This document shows, piece after piece, positions 24,001 to 35,515 of a stretch of 64,000 bases of DNA. This stretch comes from Diphasiastrum complanatum (taxonomy: Eukaryota; Streptophyta; Lycopodiopsida; Lycopodiales; Lycopodiaceae). A model generated the notes under the pieces. It saw nothing but the letters and a program-made list of their open reading frames with translations, did no database searches and was not told the origin of the DNA. Position numbers and translations under genes: made by a program. Position 1 is the stretch's first letter. Every line of letters starts with the position of its first letter. The stretch lies in NCBI GenBank assembly GCA_029204225.1, contig CM055113.1, forward strand, positions 6,525,019 through 6,589,018, given 5' to 3'.

Positions 24001-27000
24001 GCCAGGAATACAGTCCACAGGTTCATGGTCCTGATACGAACCCAAGGGATCGTGCCTGGCACGATTCGGGTATCATTCAGTCAAAATGGCCTGTCACAGG
24101 GTGCGAAACGCAATTAGGTCTAGCGAAATGGGCATGGTAGTGTGTAGGTCTCGGGGCCTCCCTGTAGTGAATGACACAATTTTGCATAAGTAATTAGTAA
24201 GCTGTTGAAGTTCATCCGGGGGAAAACCAATCTCATCATGTAAGACATAGTAATGTGTAGGTCTTGTGGGTCCCTGTCTTGAGAGCTTGTCTGCCTTCTG
24301 GTGAGCATTCATTTCTCCCAAAAACCTGTGGTCCTGAGAGCTTGTCACTCTTCTGGTGAGCGTTCACCTCTCCCAAATCCTCTGGTGAGCATTCACTTCT
24401 TCGAGACAGTCATGGGCAGTGGTTGGGTTTGTTGCAAATTTTTTTAGGTACCTTTTTGTTTTTTTTTTAACAGAAGGGGGCAGGTGGGTGCCAGACACCC
24501 TCTGATAATTAATCTCGAGGGGGGGGGGGTAGGGGGAGGAAAATTGTTTTTATTTCGTTTTGGAGATGTGGGACAATGAGGGGAGGGGCCTGTATTTTTT
24601 TTTTTAAGGGAAAAAAATTAAAAAATGCCGAATGCGTCCGGACCCGGACACACCCCTGAGGCGTTTGCGTCCGGACACAGACGCGCGTCCGCGCCCAAGG
24701 GGGGGTTTGGATCTAAGTGGAGTCCTTTCAATGGTAACAAAGCATGTCTCTGTGTGCAAGATCTCAAACAATGGTAGGCAAATCATCAAGTACATTTTGC
24801 ATGCCATTTGTTGTGGGAATACTCCGAAGTTTTCTTAGACGGTTACCCAAGAAGTTACTAAACCTTTTGAGCTAATTTTTTTCTTAAAATATCTTTTTGG
24901 AAAAAATTGAAACTATATTGCATGCTTGAAAATTTCAAGACAAATTCTGTTCGAAATAAATGACTATGCTTAATTTGTGATGGACCCAGTTTTGGTCATG
25001 TACTGACTCGTGGATCCTTATAGGTCTAATTTGGTTTAGGGGCCCTATCTTTTGTGGAGTTACATGATGAAGAATCTTCTCATAACGAAAGGGTTGTGGG
25101 ATTTGGTCAATGGTGATGAGGAAAGGCCTCCTTCTTTGGCACCTTCTACACCTCGTGTTCGACATCCCCGGAAGAACAAAAGAAGTGGGATAGAAGGGAT
25201 GCACAAGCACATTCTATGGTTGCTCTTGCTATAAAAAGATCTATTTACCTCATATTAGGTCTTGTAAGACATCTAAAAGTGCGTGGGATACACTTTATAC
25301 TATGTATAGAGTCAAAAATCCAGCAAGAGTGGTGTATCTCAGAAATCAACTTTCTTTGTTGAAGATGCAAGAAGGGGATCAAGTGACCAATCACTTGACG
25401 AACATCAAGGATCTTCGTGAGGAGCTTCTCAATATTGGTGAGATAATTTCTCAACTCATTACCTTCCTCTTATCTTCCATTTGTTTCATCTTTGAGTATC
25501 TCTCTTAGGGGACATCAACTCTCCTTTGATGAACTTGTTGGGCTGCTTCTTCAAGAGGAGCAAACGAGGCAAAACTTTGCAAGTGACACTCAACAAGATC
25601 AAGCTTTCTTCACGAAAGGCAAGGGCAAAGGCAAGTCAAAAGGAAAGGGGAAGCCTCCTTCCAAGGATGAGCAAAAGACCATTGGAGGTCAAAATGTCAA
25701 CACTTGGAAGTGCCATTATTGCAAGAAGTATGGTCACTTCATCAAGGATTGTAAGAAGAAGATTGCGAAAGAGGAGAGTAAAGCAATTGGTACTAGTGCT
25801 TCACTTGCTACTTTGGAGCAAGAGCTTGAAGCTAGTGATGATCTCTTCAACCAATTTCAGCCCATTGAATGGGTGATTGATAGTGGTGCTACTCGTAATA
25901 TGACTTTTCGCAAAGAAACATTCACTAAATCAGTGAAAGTGCAAAATGGAAGCAAGGTACAATGTGCGGATAATGCATCTTATCTGTTCATGGAATTAGA
26001 ATTGTAGCCATCATTCTGCCTAATGGTGAAGAAAAGTACATTAAGAATGTGCTTTATGTTCCAGGAACCAAGAAGAATCTTCTTTCGGTTTCAACTATGT
26101 TGAAGCAAGGACTAGTTGTTGAGTTCAAAGAAGATAAGTGTCTTGTCGAGAATCCTAAAAGATCTCTCTTGATTATTGTTTCGGGAACAATGCATGCTGG
26201 CTTATTCAATACCTATGAGCGACAAATTCCCTCTACATGTCTTGTTGCTTCTACATCACAATCATTGGAGTTGGCTGAATTGTGGCACACGAGGTTTGGA
26301 CATCTCAACTTTGCAAGTTTGAAGAAGCTGAAGATATTTAATATGGTAGAAGATAGTTCTACTATTGAGCAACTAGAAGGGCATGTATGTGAGGGGTGCA
26401 TACTTGGAAAGTTTCAAAGCAAACCTTTTCCAATTGATGGAACTATAAGGGTTCTTGATAAATTTGATTTGGTTCATAGTGATGTTTGTGGTCCAATGAG
26501 GACCGAATCCATTGGAAAGTGCATCTATTTTGTGACTTTTATTGATGACTTTTCCCGTTTTAAATGGATCTATCCTATGAAGGCTAAATCAGAAGTTTTT
26601 CAGCATTTCAAAGATTTTCTAGCAATGGTGGAAAATCAGTTTGGGCATTCTTTGAAGACCTTACGCACCGATTGAGGAGGGGAATACATCAAGATTATGT
26701 TCGGTGCATTTCTTCGAGAGAAGGGAATTCTACATCAAATGACAACTCCCTATACGCTGTTGGAATGTAAATGGAATTGCTTATTTTACCATAGGTTACT
26801 TTGACCCAAAAGGTCGAGAGTTGTGTAACCATGGTCATTTATTATATTAGGTGCACATAGTGTGCACACTCTTTTCAGTCACAAATTTTTGGTTTGGTTT
26901 TGGCTTCATTCGAAGTCTACCTATTTGTGAGCATTTTGTTTTTTGTGCAGAAATCAGCCACCTGTTTCATTACTTGTTGAGCAAATTGCATGTGGAGTAT

Positions 27001-30000
27001 TGCAATCTATTGTGCTCATAATTTCAGCTTTGAGATTGCTGCCCTTTGAGTAGATTTTGCTTGGAAAGTCTATTTCCTATTTACTACAAGCTGATTTTTT
27101 TGTTATGGCTAAAGAATCGGGTTCTATTGGTTCTTTATTTAATGAAGATAGGCTGGATGGCACAAACTATTCCTTGTGGTGCTACATGATAAAGAACCTT
27201 CTAATTGCTAAAGATTTGTGGGAAGTAGTTAATGGTGACGAAGAGAGGCCGCCTACCTTGGCACCTATTACACCATCTAGAACAACTACTTCTTCATCTA
27301 CGGAGGTGTCTTCCGATGAGAAAAAGAAGTGGGATCGACGAGATGCACAAGCACATTCCGTCATTGCATTATCAGTGAAAAGATCTATCCTTCCACATAT
27401 TAGATCATGCAAGACTTCCAAAAGTGCTTGGGAGACTCTTGCAAAGATGTTTCAAGTAAAGAATGCGGCAAAAGTGGTATATCTTCGAAATCAACTTTCT
27501 ATCTTGAAGATGCAAGAAGGTGATTTGCTTACAAACCACTTGACGAAGATCAAGGATCTTCGAGAGGAGCTTCTTAGTATTGATGAGGTGATTGAGAACT
27601 CACAATTTGTATCTATTACTCTCAAATCTCTTCCTAATTCTTACCTTCCATTTGTGTCATCATTGAGCATTTCTCTTAGGGGACAGCAAATCTCCTTCGA
27701 CGAACTTGTTGGCTTACTTCTTCAAGAAGAGCAAACAAGGATCAACTTTGGTGAACAAGAAGATCAAGCTTTCTTTACAAAAGGCAAAGGCAAAGGCAAG
27801 TGGAAAGGGAAGCTTTCTTTCAAAACTTCCAAAGATGATCAAAAATCTAAGGAAGCTCAAGATCAAGGCTCCAAGAAGAAGGGTAAGTGCCACTATTGCA
27901 AGAAGATTGGGCATCACATCAAAGAATGTAGGAAGAGGCTTGCAAAGGAAAAAGAGAAAGGTAACGATACAAGTACCGCAATCATTACTTTGGAACAACA
28001 ATTTGGAAAGGAGGATAATCTTTTCAATAATGATTATACTTTTGTCACTAATAATCTGATCTCTCCTAAAGACGATATTTCTGCCACTTCAAATCTTGCT
28101 GGTTTTTCAGCAGAAAACAGCTCATCTTCAGCTTTACAAGTTGCTGTTTTTTCATCTATTGATTGGGTGATTGATAGCGATGCCACACGTCATATGACTT
28201 ATCACAAAGAGGTCTTCACAAAGCTTGTGAAAGTGCATGATGGAAGCAAAGTTCAAGGTGTTGATAACACCTCTTATCCTATCAAAGGTATTGGAGTGAT
28301 CCCCATTATCTTACCCAATAGTGAGGAGAAGTACATTCGAAATGTACTTTATGTTCCAAAAATAAAAAAGAATCTCATTTCGGTCTCTACAATTATGAAC
28401 CAAGGATTGGTTGTGGAATTCAAAGAAGACAAATGTCTTATCAAAGACCCAAAGAGATCTCTTATGATCACTGCTTCGGGAACATTACGTGGTGGATTGT
28501 TCCTTATGGATACCTATGATCGAAGAGCTTCATCATCTTTTTGTCTTGTTGCATCAAGTTCACATTCTTTGGAGTTGGCTGAATTATGGCATGCTAAGTT
28601 TGGACATCTCAACTTTGCTAGCTTGAAGATGTTGAAGAGATTCAATATGGTTGAAGACATTCCTAATATTGAGCATCCCGAAGGACATATGCGAAGGATG
28701 CATACTTGGAAAATTTCAAAGGCAAGGTTTTCCGATTGATGGAACTATTAGAGTTGATGGCAAATTTGATTTGGTTCATAGTGATGTATGTGGTCCAATG
28801 AGGACCGAATCCATTGGAAGGTGTAAGTACTTTGTTACTTTTATTGATGACCTTTCAAGATTTACATGGATTTATCCTATGAAGGCAAAATCTGAAGTTT
28901 TTCAATGCTTTAAGGATTTTCTAGCAATGATAGAAAATCAGTTTGGGCACTCTTTGAAGATCTTGCGTACCGACCGAGGAGGGGAATATATAAAGAATAC
29001 GTTCGGTACTTATCTTCAAAGCAACAAGGATACATTGAGCAGATGTTGAAACAATCTTCTTTTTTCAAGTCACCGCAAGTTGATGCATATGATGGATGCA
29101 TTAGTGAAAAGTTTCATGCGAAACCTTTTCAATTTGATGTTTTAGCAAAGGCTGAAAAATTCAAGCACTCTTTGGAACCTTTTTGTACTAATCGAGCAGG
29201 GAGTCAACATGTGTCAAGTAGTACTTTTGTTCAAAGTGTTAAGAATGAGCATTTGTTTGGAAAGAATTTTTCATTATTTGAAGAATCTTCTATGTCATCC
29301 CATACCTCTTTGAGGGACAACTTTGATGACACCATCGTTGATGCATCTCTTGATAGTTTGCCAAATTTTTATGATGAAGACGTTGGACAACAGGTTCAGT
29401 CATCTTCTTTTGGTCATTTACAGCCCATTTTACATCATGAGCAGTCCATTATGCTTCAGGAACAGCCTGCGGAAAATTATGGACAACATGGTCCATGCTG
29501 GGAACACTTTCGACAGCAAAGTGTTGAACAGCCCATAACAGTTCCTTGTCGGCTATTGGAGACTTTGCAGGACAACAAAGAGGATACACGATCATTCAGT
29601 GGTTGGCATACATTCCAGTGTTCTAGCAGTTTCAGAACTGCTCCTTGGTCATTGTGATGTTTGTACTCAAAGCAAATACAATCTACGTCATCACGATGAT
29701 TTCTATGGTTTTTCCATCCTAATATCTCTTATACATGTGTGACGCTAGTTTATGCTATATAGCATTCTTGATCTAGACAACTACCATGGGATTTATCTAC
29801 GCTTGCTCTGTTTCATGTTTATCAATAGTGGACACTCATGGTCCTCTAGTTACACGATCTTGAAGCAAACATTGATGATACAAAGTATTGCCCCCTAATA
29901 TGAAGAGAAATATGTACAGGGTAATTACAGATACACAAAACTGCTCAGCTTCACAAATATTAGCTAATTCCAAATGAATGTTGCACGATGTAAATACATT

Positions 30001-30459
30001 CTTTTGCTTTTAAAATACTAAGACCAAACCGAGGCAGAAGGTGCACACCTTGAAAGCAAAATTTAGAGCAAGTGAAGGGTAATATCGCATTACACTGCTG
30101 CCATTTCCTCTCCACAACGATCGGATACCTTCCTCCTTTGCAACTCGCAAAATACAGTCCAGCATGCCTTTGTATCGGTGCTGCTTTCCTGCCACTATGA
30201 CCATATTACTTTCTTGAGTCTGCAGAAGCAGCTTTGCCCGCTCTATAGGAGCAACAACGGTGTGTGCTACGCCTCCCATGATAGCACCAGCCACAAAATC
30301 TTTGGGAAAATTTTTCCATACCTCTCGCCGAGATTCCGAGCTGACTTCGGCACCATAACCCTGACCAAGATTTGCTGGAGAGGTAGATAGCTCATCTCTC
30401 TGTCCAATTTTCGAGAATGTTGGGGAACAAGACGTAGATATGGCACCAGCAGGGGTCAT
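17009..30459 (-). CDS. ER-ANT1: ER-ANT1-type ADP/ATP carrier (two exons, 12.4-kb intron)
   Basis: This is a mitochondrial-carrier-family protein that exchanges ADP and ATP. The closest type I know is the plant endoplasmic reticulum adenine nucleotide transporter. Exon 1 (30459-30049, 137 residues) ends NFAFK and is followed by GTGTGC. Exon 2 (17650-17009, 213 residues plus stop) follows ATGCAG and starts DLYRAML; the join is phase 0 and gives the unbroken family motif. All three carrier repeats are present: APIERAKLLLQTQES and GIRSLWRGN; YPLDIAHTRLAADIG and GIRGVYRGLPAS; YPLDTVRRRMMMQSG and GVSSFYRGA. RRRMMM is the ADP/ATP carrier signature. The first repeat is preceded by a non-conserved stretch of about 50 residues, longer than usual for ER-ANT1. 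No frame break is seen, so the gene may be active provided the large intron is spliced. Confidence 0.9.
18887..19558. mobile_element. hAT-type MITE, 672 bp
   Basis: The ends are CTTAGTTGCCCGTTCC and, reversed, CTTAGAAGCCCGTTCC (14 of 16 match). They are flanked by a perfect 8-bp direct repeat GTATGATC (18879-18886 and 19559-19566), the hAT target-site size. Subterminal GGAACGG and GTTCCG motifs occur many times at both ends. The interior has repeats (ATCTGAGGCTAGC; GTGAAGTCGCGGGCC) and no coding capacity, so it depended on a transposase from elsewhere. Confidence 0.88.
20740..21072. repeat. (GT)n and (GA)n microsatellites
   Basis: GT runs at 20743-20762 and 20859-20900, and GA runs at about 20812-20850, 20981-21027 and 21055-21072, lie just upstream of the hAT transposase start at 21073. 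A Thr/His- or Ser/Leu-rich frame on the minus strand here is a repeat artefact. Confidence 0.93.
21073..23704 (+). pseudogene. hAT transposase (BED finger, DUF659, dimerisation domain), broken
   Basis: The domain order is typical of plant hAT proteins. It opens at ATG 21073 and has a BED-type finger (CPFCQKQFTG then QVRAHLGG, about 21125-21190). A long Pro/Ala/Thr/Ser-rich linker follows (to about 21600). Next is DUF659 (FYDLNLPFIMSSSRIF, GPSYTPPTADALRGPLL). Then come VVQVVTDNASNW and LLMAKYPSIVWTPCAAHSLD of the catalytic core, FAFQFIMLERL, and the C-terminal dimerisation motif CERNWSAFSLVHTNKRNRLT. GT-AG introns are visible at 22079-22196, 22402-22520, 22835-22923 and 23057-23144, with a possible fifth at 23328-23432. 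Frameshifts near 21123, 21190, 21870 and 22205 and in-frame stops (TAA near 22015, TAG 23325) disable it. It is clearly more GC-rich than its neighbours. Confidence 0.88.
25050..26757 (+). pseudogene. Copia element D: gag, protease, pre-integrase, integrase start
   Basis: The 5' end is truncated inside gag (LWSYMMKNLLITKGLW). Several stops follow, then the frame at 25492-26007 has SFDELVGLLLQEEQTRQNF, a Lys/Gly-rich stretch, the zinc knuckle CHYCKKYGHFIKDC and the protease site WVIDSGATRNMTF with intact DSG. The frame at 26049-26675 has LYVPGTKKNLLSVS, the pre-integrase WHTRFGHLNFASLKKL and the integrase HHCC/core start (CEGCILGKFQSKPFP; VHSDVCGPMRTESIG; FVTFIDDFSRF). A stop interrupts TD*GGEY. 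It ends at 26757 where the next element begins. It is closely related to 27105-29049. Confidence 0.88.
26758..27104 (+). repeat. Probable LTR or leader of copia element E
   Basis: A TGTTGGAATGTAAATGG start at 26759 interrupts the integrase frame of element D, and the gag of element E begins at 27105. No primer-binding site is visible between them, so this may be only part of an LTR or leader. Confidence 0.4.
27105..29049 (+). pseudogene. Copia element E: gag-protease-integrase (N-terminal half)
   Basis: It starts at ATG 27105 (MAKESGSIGSLFNEDRLDGT) and stays open for 545 codons, the longest retroelement frame in the window. Gag is followed by the zinc knuckle CHYCKKIGHHIKECRK and the protease motif WVIDSDATRHM, in which the Gly of the active-site DSG is Asp, so the protease should be inactive. 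LYVPKIKKNLISVS and WHAKFGHLNFASLKML mark the pre-integrase. A one-base loss near 28690 shifts the frame, which then continues at 28692-29049 with integrase (VHSDVCGPMRTESIGRCKYF; FIDDLSRFTWIYPMKAKSEV; TDRGGEYIKNTFG). The integrase stops before its third catalytic residue. Confidence 0.9.
29043..29657 (+). pseudogene. Scrambled ORF at the 3' end of copia element E
   Basis: A 204-codon frame follows the broken integrase. It has no RT or RNase H motif. Its opening (VDAYDGCISEKFHAKPFQFD) faintly echoes the integrase zinc region (EGCILGKFQRQGFPID), and the rest is Gln/Ser/His-rich. It looks like rearranged copia sequence. No LTR was recognised after it. Confidence 0.5.
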
Positions 30460-30665
30460 GCTAGGCAGAGCCTCAAATATTCTGATTCCCCCATGCCCGA
30501 TTTAAACGAAGGACTGATTGATTTATTATCTCGTCCATTAATTACCACCTTCAGTCTCTCTGTGGATCGCAAAGTAGTGCTCTAACCTTGATTGCCCGCA
30601 ACCCTTTTAAAGTTCCACGAGAATAATGAGTAACATAAACGACCACGATGGAACTACAGGATTTT

Positions 30666-31217
30666 AGCTTAAACTTTCAGGAACAATCATAGAAGTCTAG
30701 ACCAGAAGGGCAAGATCGATGCCTTGATCTCTCATAAGTTTAACACTCTTTAGGGATCCACTCTTCCGAAGCAAATGCGCTGTAGCAGAGGTTATAATTG
30801 GTAAGAAATACGGCCAGAATAACCCGATCCTCAACAAAACAAGGGAATATTGGGTATTAGCTTAAACTTTCAGGAACAAATAGAGAAGTCTAGAGGAAAA
30901 GGGTAAGGTCAATGCCTTGATTTCTCATAAGCTCAACACTGTTTAGGGATCCTTCCAAAACCGATGTTGTAGCAAAGGTAGTAATTGATAAGAAATACGG
31001 CCAGAAAAACCCGATCCTCACAAAACAATGACGTATCACGTGTTGGCTTAAACCTTAGAAAACCATTTTTGAAGTCTAGAGGAAAAGGGCAAGGTCAATG
31101 CTTTGATTTCTCATAAGCTCAACACCCTTAAGAGATTTTTCGGCAGCAAGATGTTGTAGCAAAGGATACAATCAACAAGAAATACGGCAAGAAAAACCTG
31201 ATCCTAAACAAACCAAG
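30666..31217 (-). repeat. Three tandem units of about 190 bp upstream of ER-ANT1
   Basis: Units start at about 30666, 30859 and 31045 (AGCTTAAACTTTCAGGAACA; AAGTCTAGA; TTGATTTCTCATAAGCTCAA; AAGAAATACGGCCAGAA). They lie between the coding start and the putative promoter of ER-ANT1, so they probably belong to its 5' untranslated region or a leader intron. The inverted arm at 57.7-57.84 kb has only one copy. Confidence 0.88.
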
Positions 31218-32850
31218 CAAATGCTTTACTCTGATTTTGCTTTCGCTTTTGCTGTTTTTCTTCGAAACCAATCAATCCATATAAATATTGTAGACGAAAG
31301 CGCTGCCTATCTGCAATGCTTATCCTTCATCGCTCTCTCTCTCTCTCTCTCGCCTTCCTTCCTTATGCCTTCTCCTTTTATTATTTCTCCTCAAATCACC
31401 CTCGAGTCTCAGCGACCGGTTTAGGGCCAGGCAGCTTCTGCGACTCCCTGGAAGCAGCCACCGCCACGTGGCCGTAGACTGGCCCACGGGGGACCCTTGG
31501 TCCGAAGCCATCCCCGGTCGCTTACGTTTGGGCACTAATTTGCCATGAAGGCATAAGCTGGGGATGCCATATCTTAAAAAGTAGTGAAGCTGAGGAAGTT
31601 CTTATTGGTTAGATCTTACCTTGAACATGGCCCACACTCCCTATAGAGCACACCTATTTAAGGATAACAATTATTGCTCTAAGAATCACTTGTGTAGTGG
31701 AGGAATGGTGCGTACTATTTACTCGTGAGAGCATATTGCCTATCGTTAGTGCATCGCAGCTACAATGCTCTGACCCGGCACCTTCCATTGCCAATCATGC
31801 TTTTTGGTATTGGCGAGATGAAATCGAACTTGGGTGGTCAAGCCCAACTCAGCTCGGGTACGATACACCAACTCACCACGTGTGGGAAGATCTTTGTCAA
31901 TCATGATTGCATTGCAACTGCCAATGTTATGGGAGTGTTCCGGCCTGTTCACAAGGTGGTTGGGAGTTGGTGTGCGGAAGAAACAGCTCTCCACAATCCG
32001 TCGAGCCTTGAACGCCATTAGATTAAGGTGATTGACAATGCACTCCCAAAAGAGAAAAGAACTTAGAAATTCTTTCCCAAATCGCAAGTGATGTTTGCAA
32101 GACTTTTTGCGTCTAGCTGAGACGTAGCACTTGCAATGCAACATCAACATTTGGCTACATCTACATCAACATCAACATCAAGTCCGATAGGGATGTTTAT
32201 AGCTGAACTCTTAGATTTCTCATTAGTTAGAGCATTCAACAATCATGTCATCACCTCTACAACTGTGTTGTCAAGTCTCCAAATTTGCTTTCTTTATTCA
32301 AGGACCAAGTCACCATTGTGTCCATTAATAAAATGAGCTTGTAATTCATTTGTTACAAATGTTTAAATATGTTGTTATTCGTGATACTCTAATTTAAGTT
32401 GCCTTTACAATCCCTGGTTGCTTAAATATATGAGAAATCAAGTAAGACTAGCGGTTGGGCTTTTGTTGTTGATAACCAAGTTGTTTGATTGTAATTAGTC
32501 TCTAGTGTTGTTCATATCATTGTCAAATGTCTTGTACAAATGCATAACAATATCTTTATAAGGCTTTGTGGTTACCTAGACAATGTGAAAGTGTGCATCT
32601 TTGCATGTCATGCTTTTGATTGATGTGAGAATATATAATGGATATCCATATTTAAGAATGTAGAAGAAAGGGTGTGATGAATTTTTTGATGTATGCATGT
32701 TTTTCCTCCACAAACAAATTAGGTTTTGATCTAAGTTTAGTACCTTTTGAGCTTTAGTTTATCATGGGAATTATGTCAAATGTAAAGTTTCTCACTCCAT
32801 TGCTTTGTGAAGGTGTTTAAAAACTCTTGAGTTATTTTTTATATTATCTT
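30685..32850 (-). repeat. Inverted duplication, arm A (ER-ANT1 upstream region)
   Basis: Read on the minus strand this arm matches the plus strand of 55690-57842. 31218-31812 is essentially identical to 56882-57478; beyond 31813 the two arms diverge to roughly 75-80 percent with small indels but remain collinear to about 32850 (for example TTCAAGGACCAAGTCACCAT, GAAAGGGTGTGATGAATTT). The arm contains the presumed promoter and leader of ER-ANT1. Confidence 0.85.
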
Positions 32851-33929
32851 TTACATCCTCATTTGTCCAACTGATTGGAAATTATGACATCAAGTATAGG
32901 AGTTTGGACATTATGTGAGTACATGGAGTGCGAGTTTTGCGCATTTATTTTTCCAAAGACTTTTAATCATGGATAGTGTTAATCGTAATGTCAAAACATT
33001 AGCCCACTTCAACTTGCCAAGCATGAAAACTACATGTGATTCAAATCAAGATAATATACAAGATCTTGACATGGGATCACAACATGGCATCCATAACCCC
33101 TTTTGTGTCATTGACACCAACTCTAGATGGCAAATTGTTTTGCTCCCAACTCTATTCATCAATGAATAACACTGAAAAAACTGATTTTTTTTTTTAATTT
33201 TCAAAAAATAATTACAAAGATCTAAAAAAATGCAAATCTTTTGGTAAGCATGACAATAAAGAAAACAAAAACTTCGTGGTATTATACTACAAAGGCCTTG
33301 CCATAACGATGAAATTGTTTAAGTGAATGAAAATTTATCTAGTAATATCTTTTTTGAGTTTCAAACAAATGCATTTATTAGCTTTTTTTTCTAAAGAGAT
33401 AAGTATTTGTAAGTTAAGTTATCGTGACAATTCATGTCTTTTTTTTAACATTTTAAGTTGCAAGAGCTTACACTATCACAATCACTCCACACAAGTAGTT
33501 AAAATTTTTACAATCATAGAAATAAGGGTGCATATTGAGATTAAAAGACCAAGAGTTGTGTCTGAAATGATTTCGGTAATAAATAGGTGACCTTCATATG
33601 ATGACAGTTTCTTACAATGACTTAAATATTTTGATCATAAAATATGTTTGTCATTCTAGAATTTAAGAGTTGGCAGAAATTCAAGAATATTCACAAACAG
33701 TATTCATGATAATCATAATTAGTACTCATAATATTTCAATATTCACGATCAGTATCCACCATAATTACGATCAGAAGTTACAATAATTCACAATAATTGT
33801 TGATGACATCGACTATTACCAAAAAATTGTGAACTACAAGATGCGAAATAAGAGTTTAGACTCCTATATATAAGAATTCATAGATCTCTAAAATCAATTT
33901 CCATCATTCGATCCAAAATTGGATCTCTA

Positions 33930-35415
33930 GGGTATTAAAAAGAATGCAAAAGAGATGTACTTCAAACCCTCGAAGATGCTTGTCAAATAGTGAAAGCATA
34001 TGATTCCACAATGGCTGTGTCCAAGAGGCAATCTCAACAAATTTTGTCCTTCTCAAAAACCAAGAAGGAGAAGAAGTGAGGTCTAGGCCAAGCTCCAAAA
34101 TACTTTGATGATTTGGATTAAATGCCATCGAAAGCATTAAAAAAATATATACTGAAAAAGTCTATGTCTTGGATTAAGACTAAAAACTCAAATATCTGTT
34201 TCATTTGCAACAAGCTTGTGTATATGATAAAATTTTGTTTGAAAAGAAGGATACATGTGACACAGATGATTGAAATTCCTGGTGATAAAGTTGAAACTTT
34301 GAAATCTAATTTCTTCGTTCAAAAGATGGTATAAAAGTGATTCTCATGCTGGTTGTATTTGGAACATTTTTCAAAACGGAAGAATTGGGGATGGTATTGA
34401 GACGAGTTCACAGGGGTCTCAATAACAAAGAAAGATAAGAAGATTATGAAACAGTTTACCATTCAAGATGGATTGCTATTTTGAAATCGATTGCTATCTT
34501 GCATGGATTGCTATTCTGAAATAGAAAAGTTTGTGTACCAGAGGATGATGAGTTCAAACATGACACCCTATGCAGGACATCTCGATATACATAGGACTCT
34601 TGACTTGGTCAGAAGAGAGTTTTATGGGCCAAAACTTAAGTCATATTCGTACATGATTAAATGCAAGCCTTGTCAACTAGCTAAGGATGAGCACCTTAAA
34701 GCTAGTGGTTTGTTACATCCATTGGATATCCTCGATAAAAAAATGGGAGAGGATAAGAGATGGTAGAGTGTATCAATGGACTTTGTAGTTGGACTTCTGA
34801 AGACACAATGGAAAAATAATTCTATTTGGGTTGTGGACAAGTTAACTAAGTTAGCTATATTCACCAATTAAGTTGGCTACTAAGGCTTTTAAATTAGTCC
34901 AAATCTTTGTTAAAAGATTATTTTAGTTATATGGACGGCCAAGTGACATTGTTAGTGATAGAGACCCTAAGTTCACAGGTTCACAATATTCCATAAACTA
35001 AAACTTTTCTTAGTTTAAGTTCTTCTAATCATCTTTTATCAAATGCCTAGACAAAAAGGACTAATTGAACTATTAAAAATATGTTAAGGGCATATGTTTC
35101 TCATTGAGAATAGTACATTCCTTTGATTGAGTTTTCATAAAATAGTAGAAAACATTCTATTACATGTTACAGTCCCTTTATGCTAATGTATTGTTTTCAA
35201 CCTAGATGTTTGATTAACATGAAAATGAAATTTGTTAAGATCCAAAAAGTTGTAGATTTTCTGCACTATATGCAAGAAATACTACAAGGCAAGCATTATA
35301 AACTATCTACTAAATATTGCTCTATCATAGTGCTCATGACAGAGCTAAGCACTGTGCTGATCGTAAGAAATCTCCCAGAGATTTTAAAGTTGACGAGAAT
35401 TTGTGGCTTTTGTGA
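33930..35415 (+). pseudogene. Ty3/gypsy remnant: gag knuckle and integrase
   Basis: A decayed zinc knuckle (NICFICNKLVYMIKFCLKR, near 34190-34246) precedes a gypsy integrase. The integrase has the HHCC zinc region (GHLDIHRTLDLVRREFYGPK and MIKCKPCQLAKDEH, 34577-34700), a core start SMDFVVGLLKTQW (34776) with DKLTKLAIFT, and, after many stops, a C-terminal part near 35320-35410 whose codons fit R..REFK..ENLWL. Protease, RT and RNase H are absent. Relic only. Confidence 0.75.
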
Positions 35416-35515
35416 AGTTGGTGGCGTCGATGTTGTAATCATTATGGAGGGAGTTGTCACCGAAGCTGGTTGGGCAACTTGGAAATCTTTGTCGGTGTCT
35501 GCTGCAAAGGATGTG

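Larger units (their letters stand above)
20397..24706 (+). mobile_element. hAT element, about 4.3 kb, transposase decayed
   Basis: Two GC-rich flanks full of GTCCGG/CCGGAC motifs (20403-20580 and 24630-24700) enclose the transposase-like region. TTGGATC occurs just outside both (20390-20396 and 24707-24713; 7 of 8 bases if extended by one), a candidate target duplication. The inner ends share GGGTCGGACGC versus GGGCGCGGACGC. The exact termini are uncertain. The flanking GT and GA repeats (20740-21072) lie in the untranslated leader. Confidence 0.6.
17651..30048 (-). other. 12,398-bp intron of the ER-ANT1-like gene
   Basis: The donor AAG|GTGTGC and acceptor ATGCAG|GAC bound the intron. Inside are a hAT MITE (18887-19558), a hAT transposase relic (20397-24706) and two copia copies (25050-26757, 26758-29657). 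The stretches 17651-18880, 19567-20389, 24714-25049 and 29658-30048 show no recognisable feature and may be original intron sequence. Confidence 0.88.

Noticed and set aside
30010-30048. ER-ANT1 exon 1 continuing to 30010
   Set aside because: After FAFK the frame loses carrier similarity and the donor GTGTGC lies at 30048; joining to 17650 restores the family motif.
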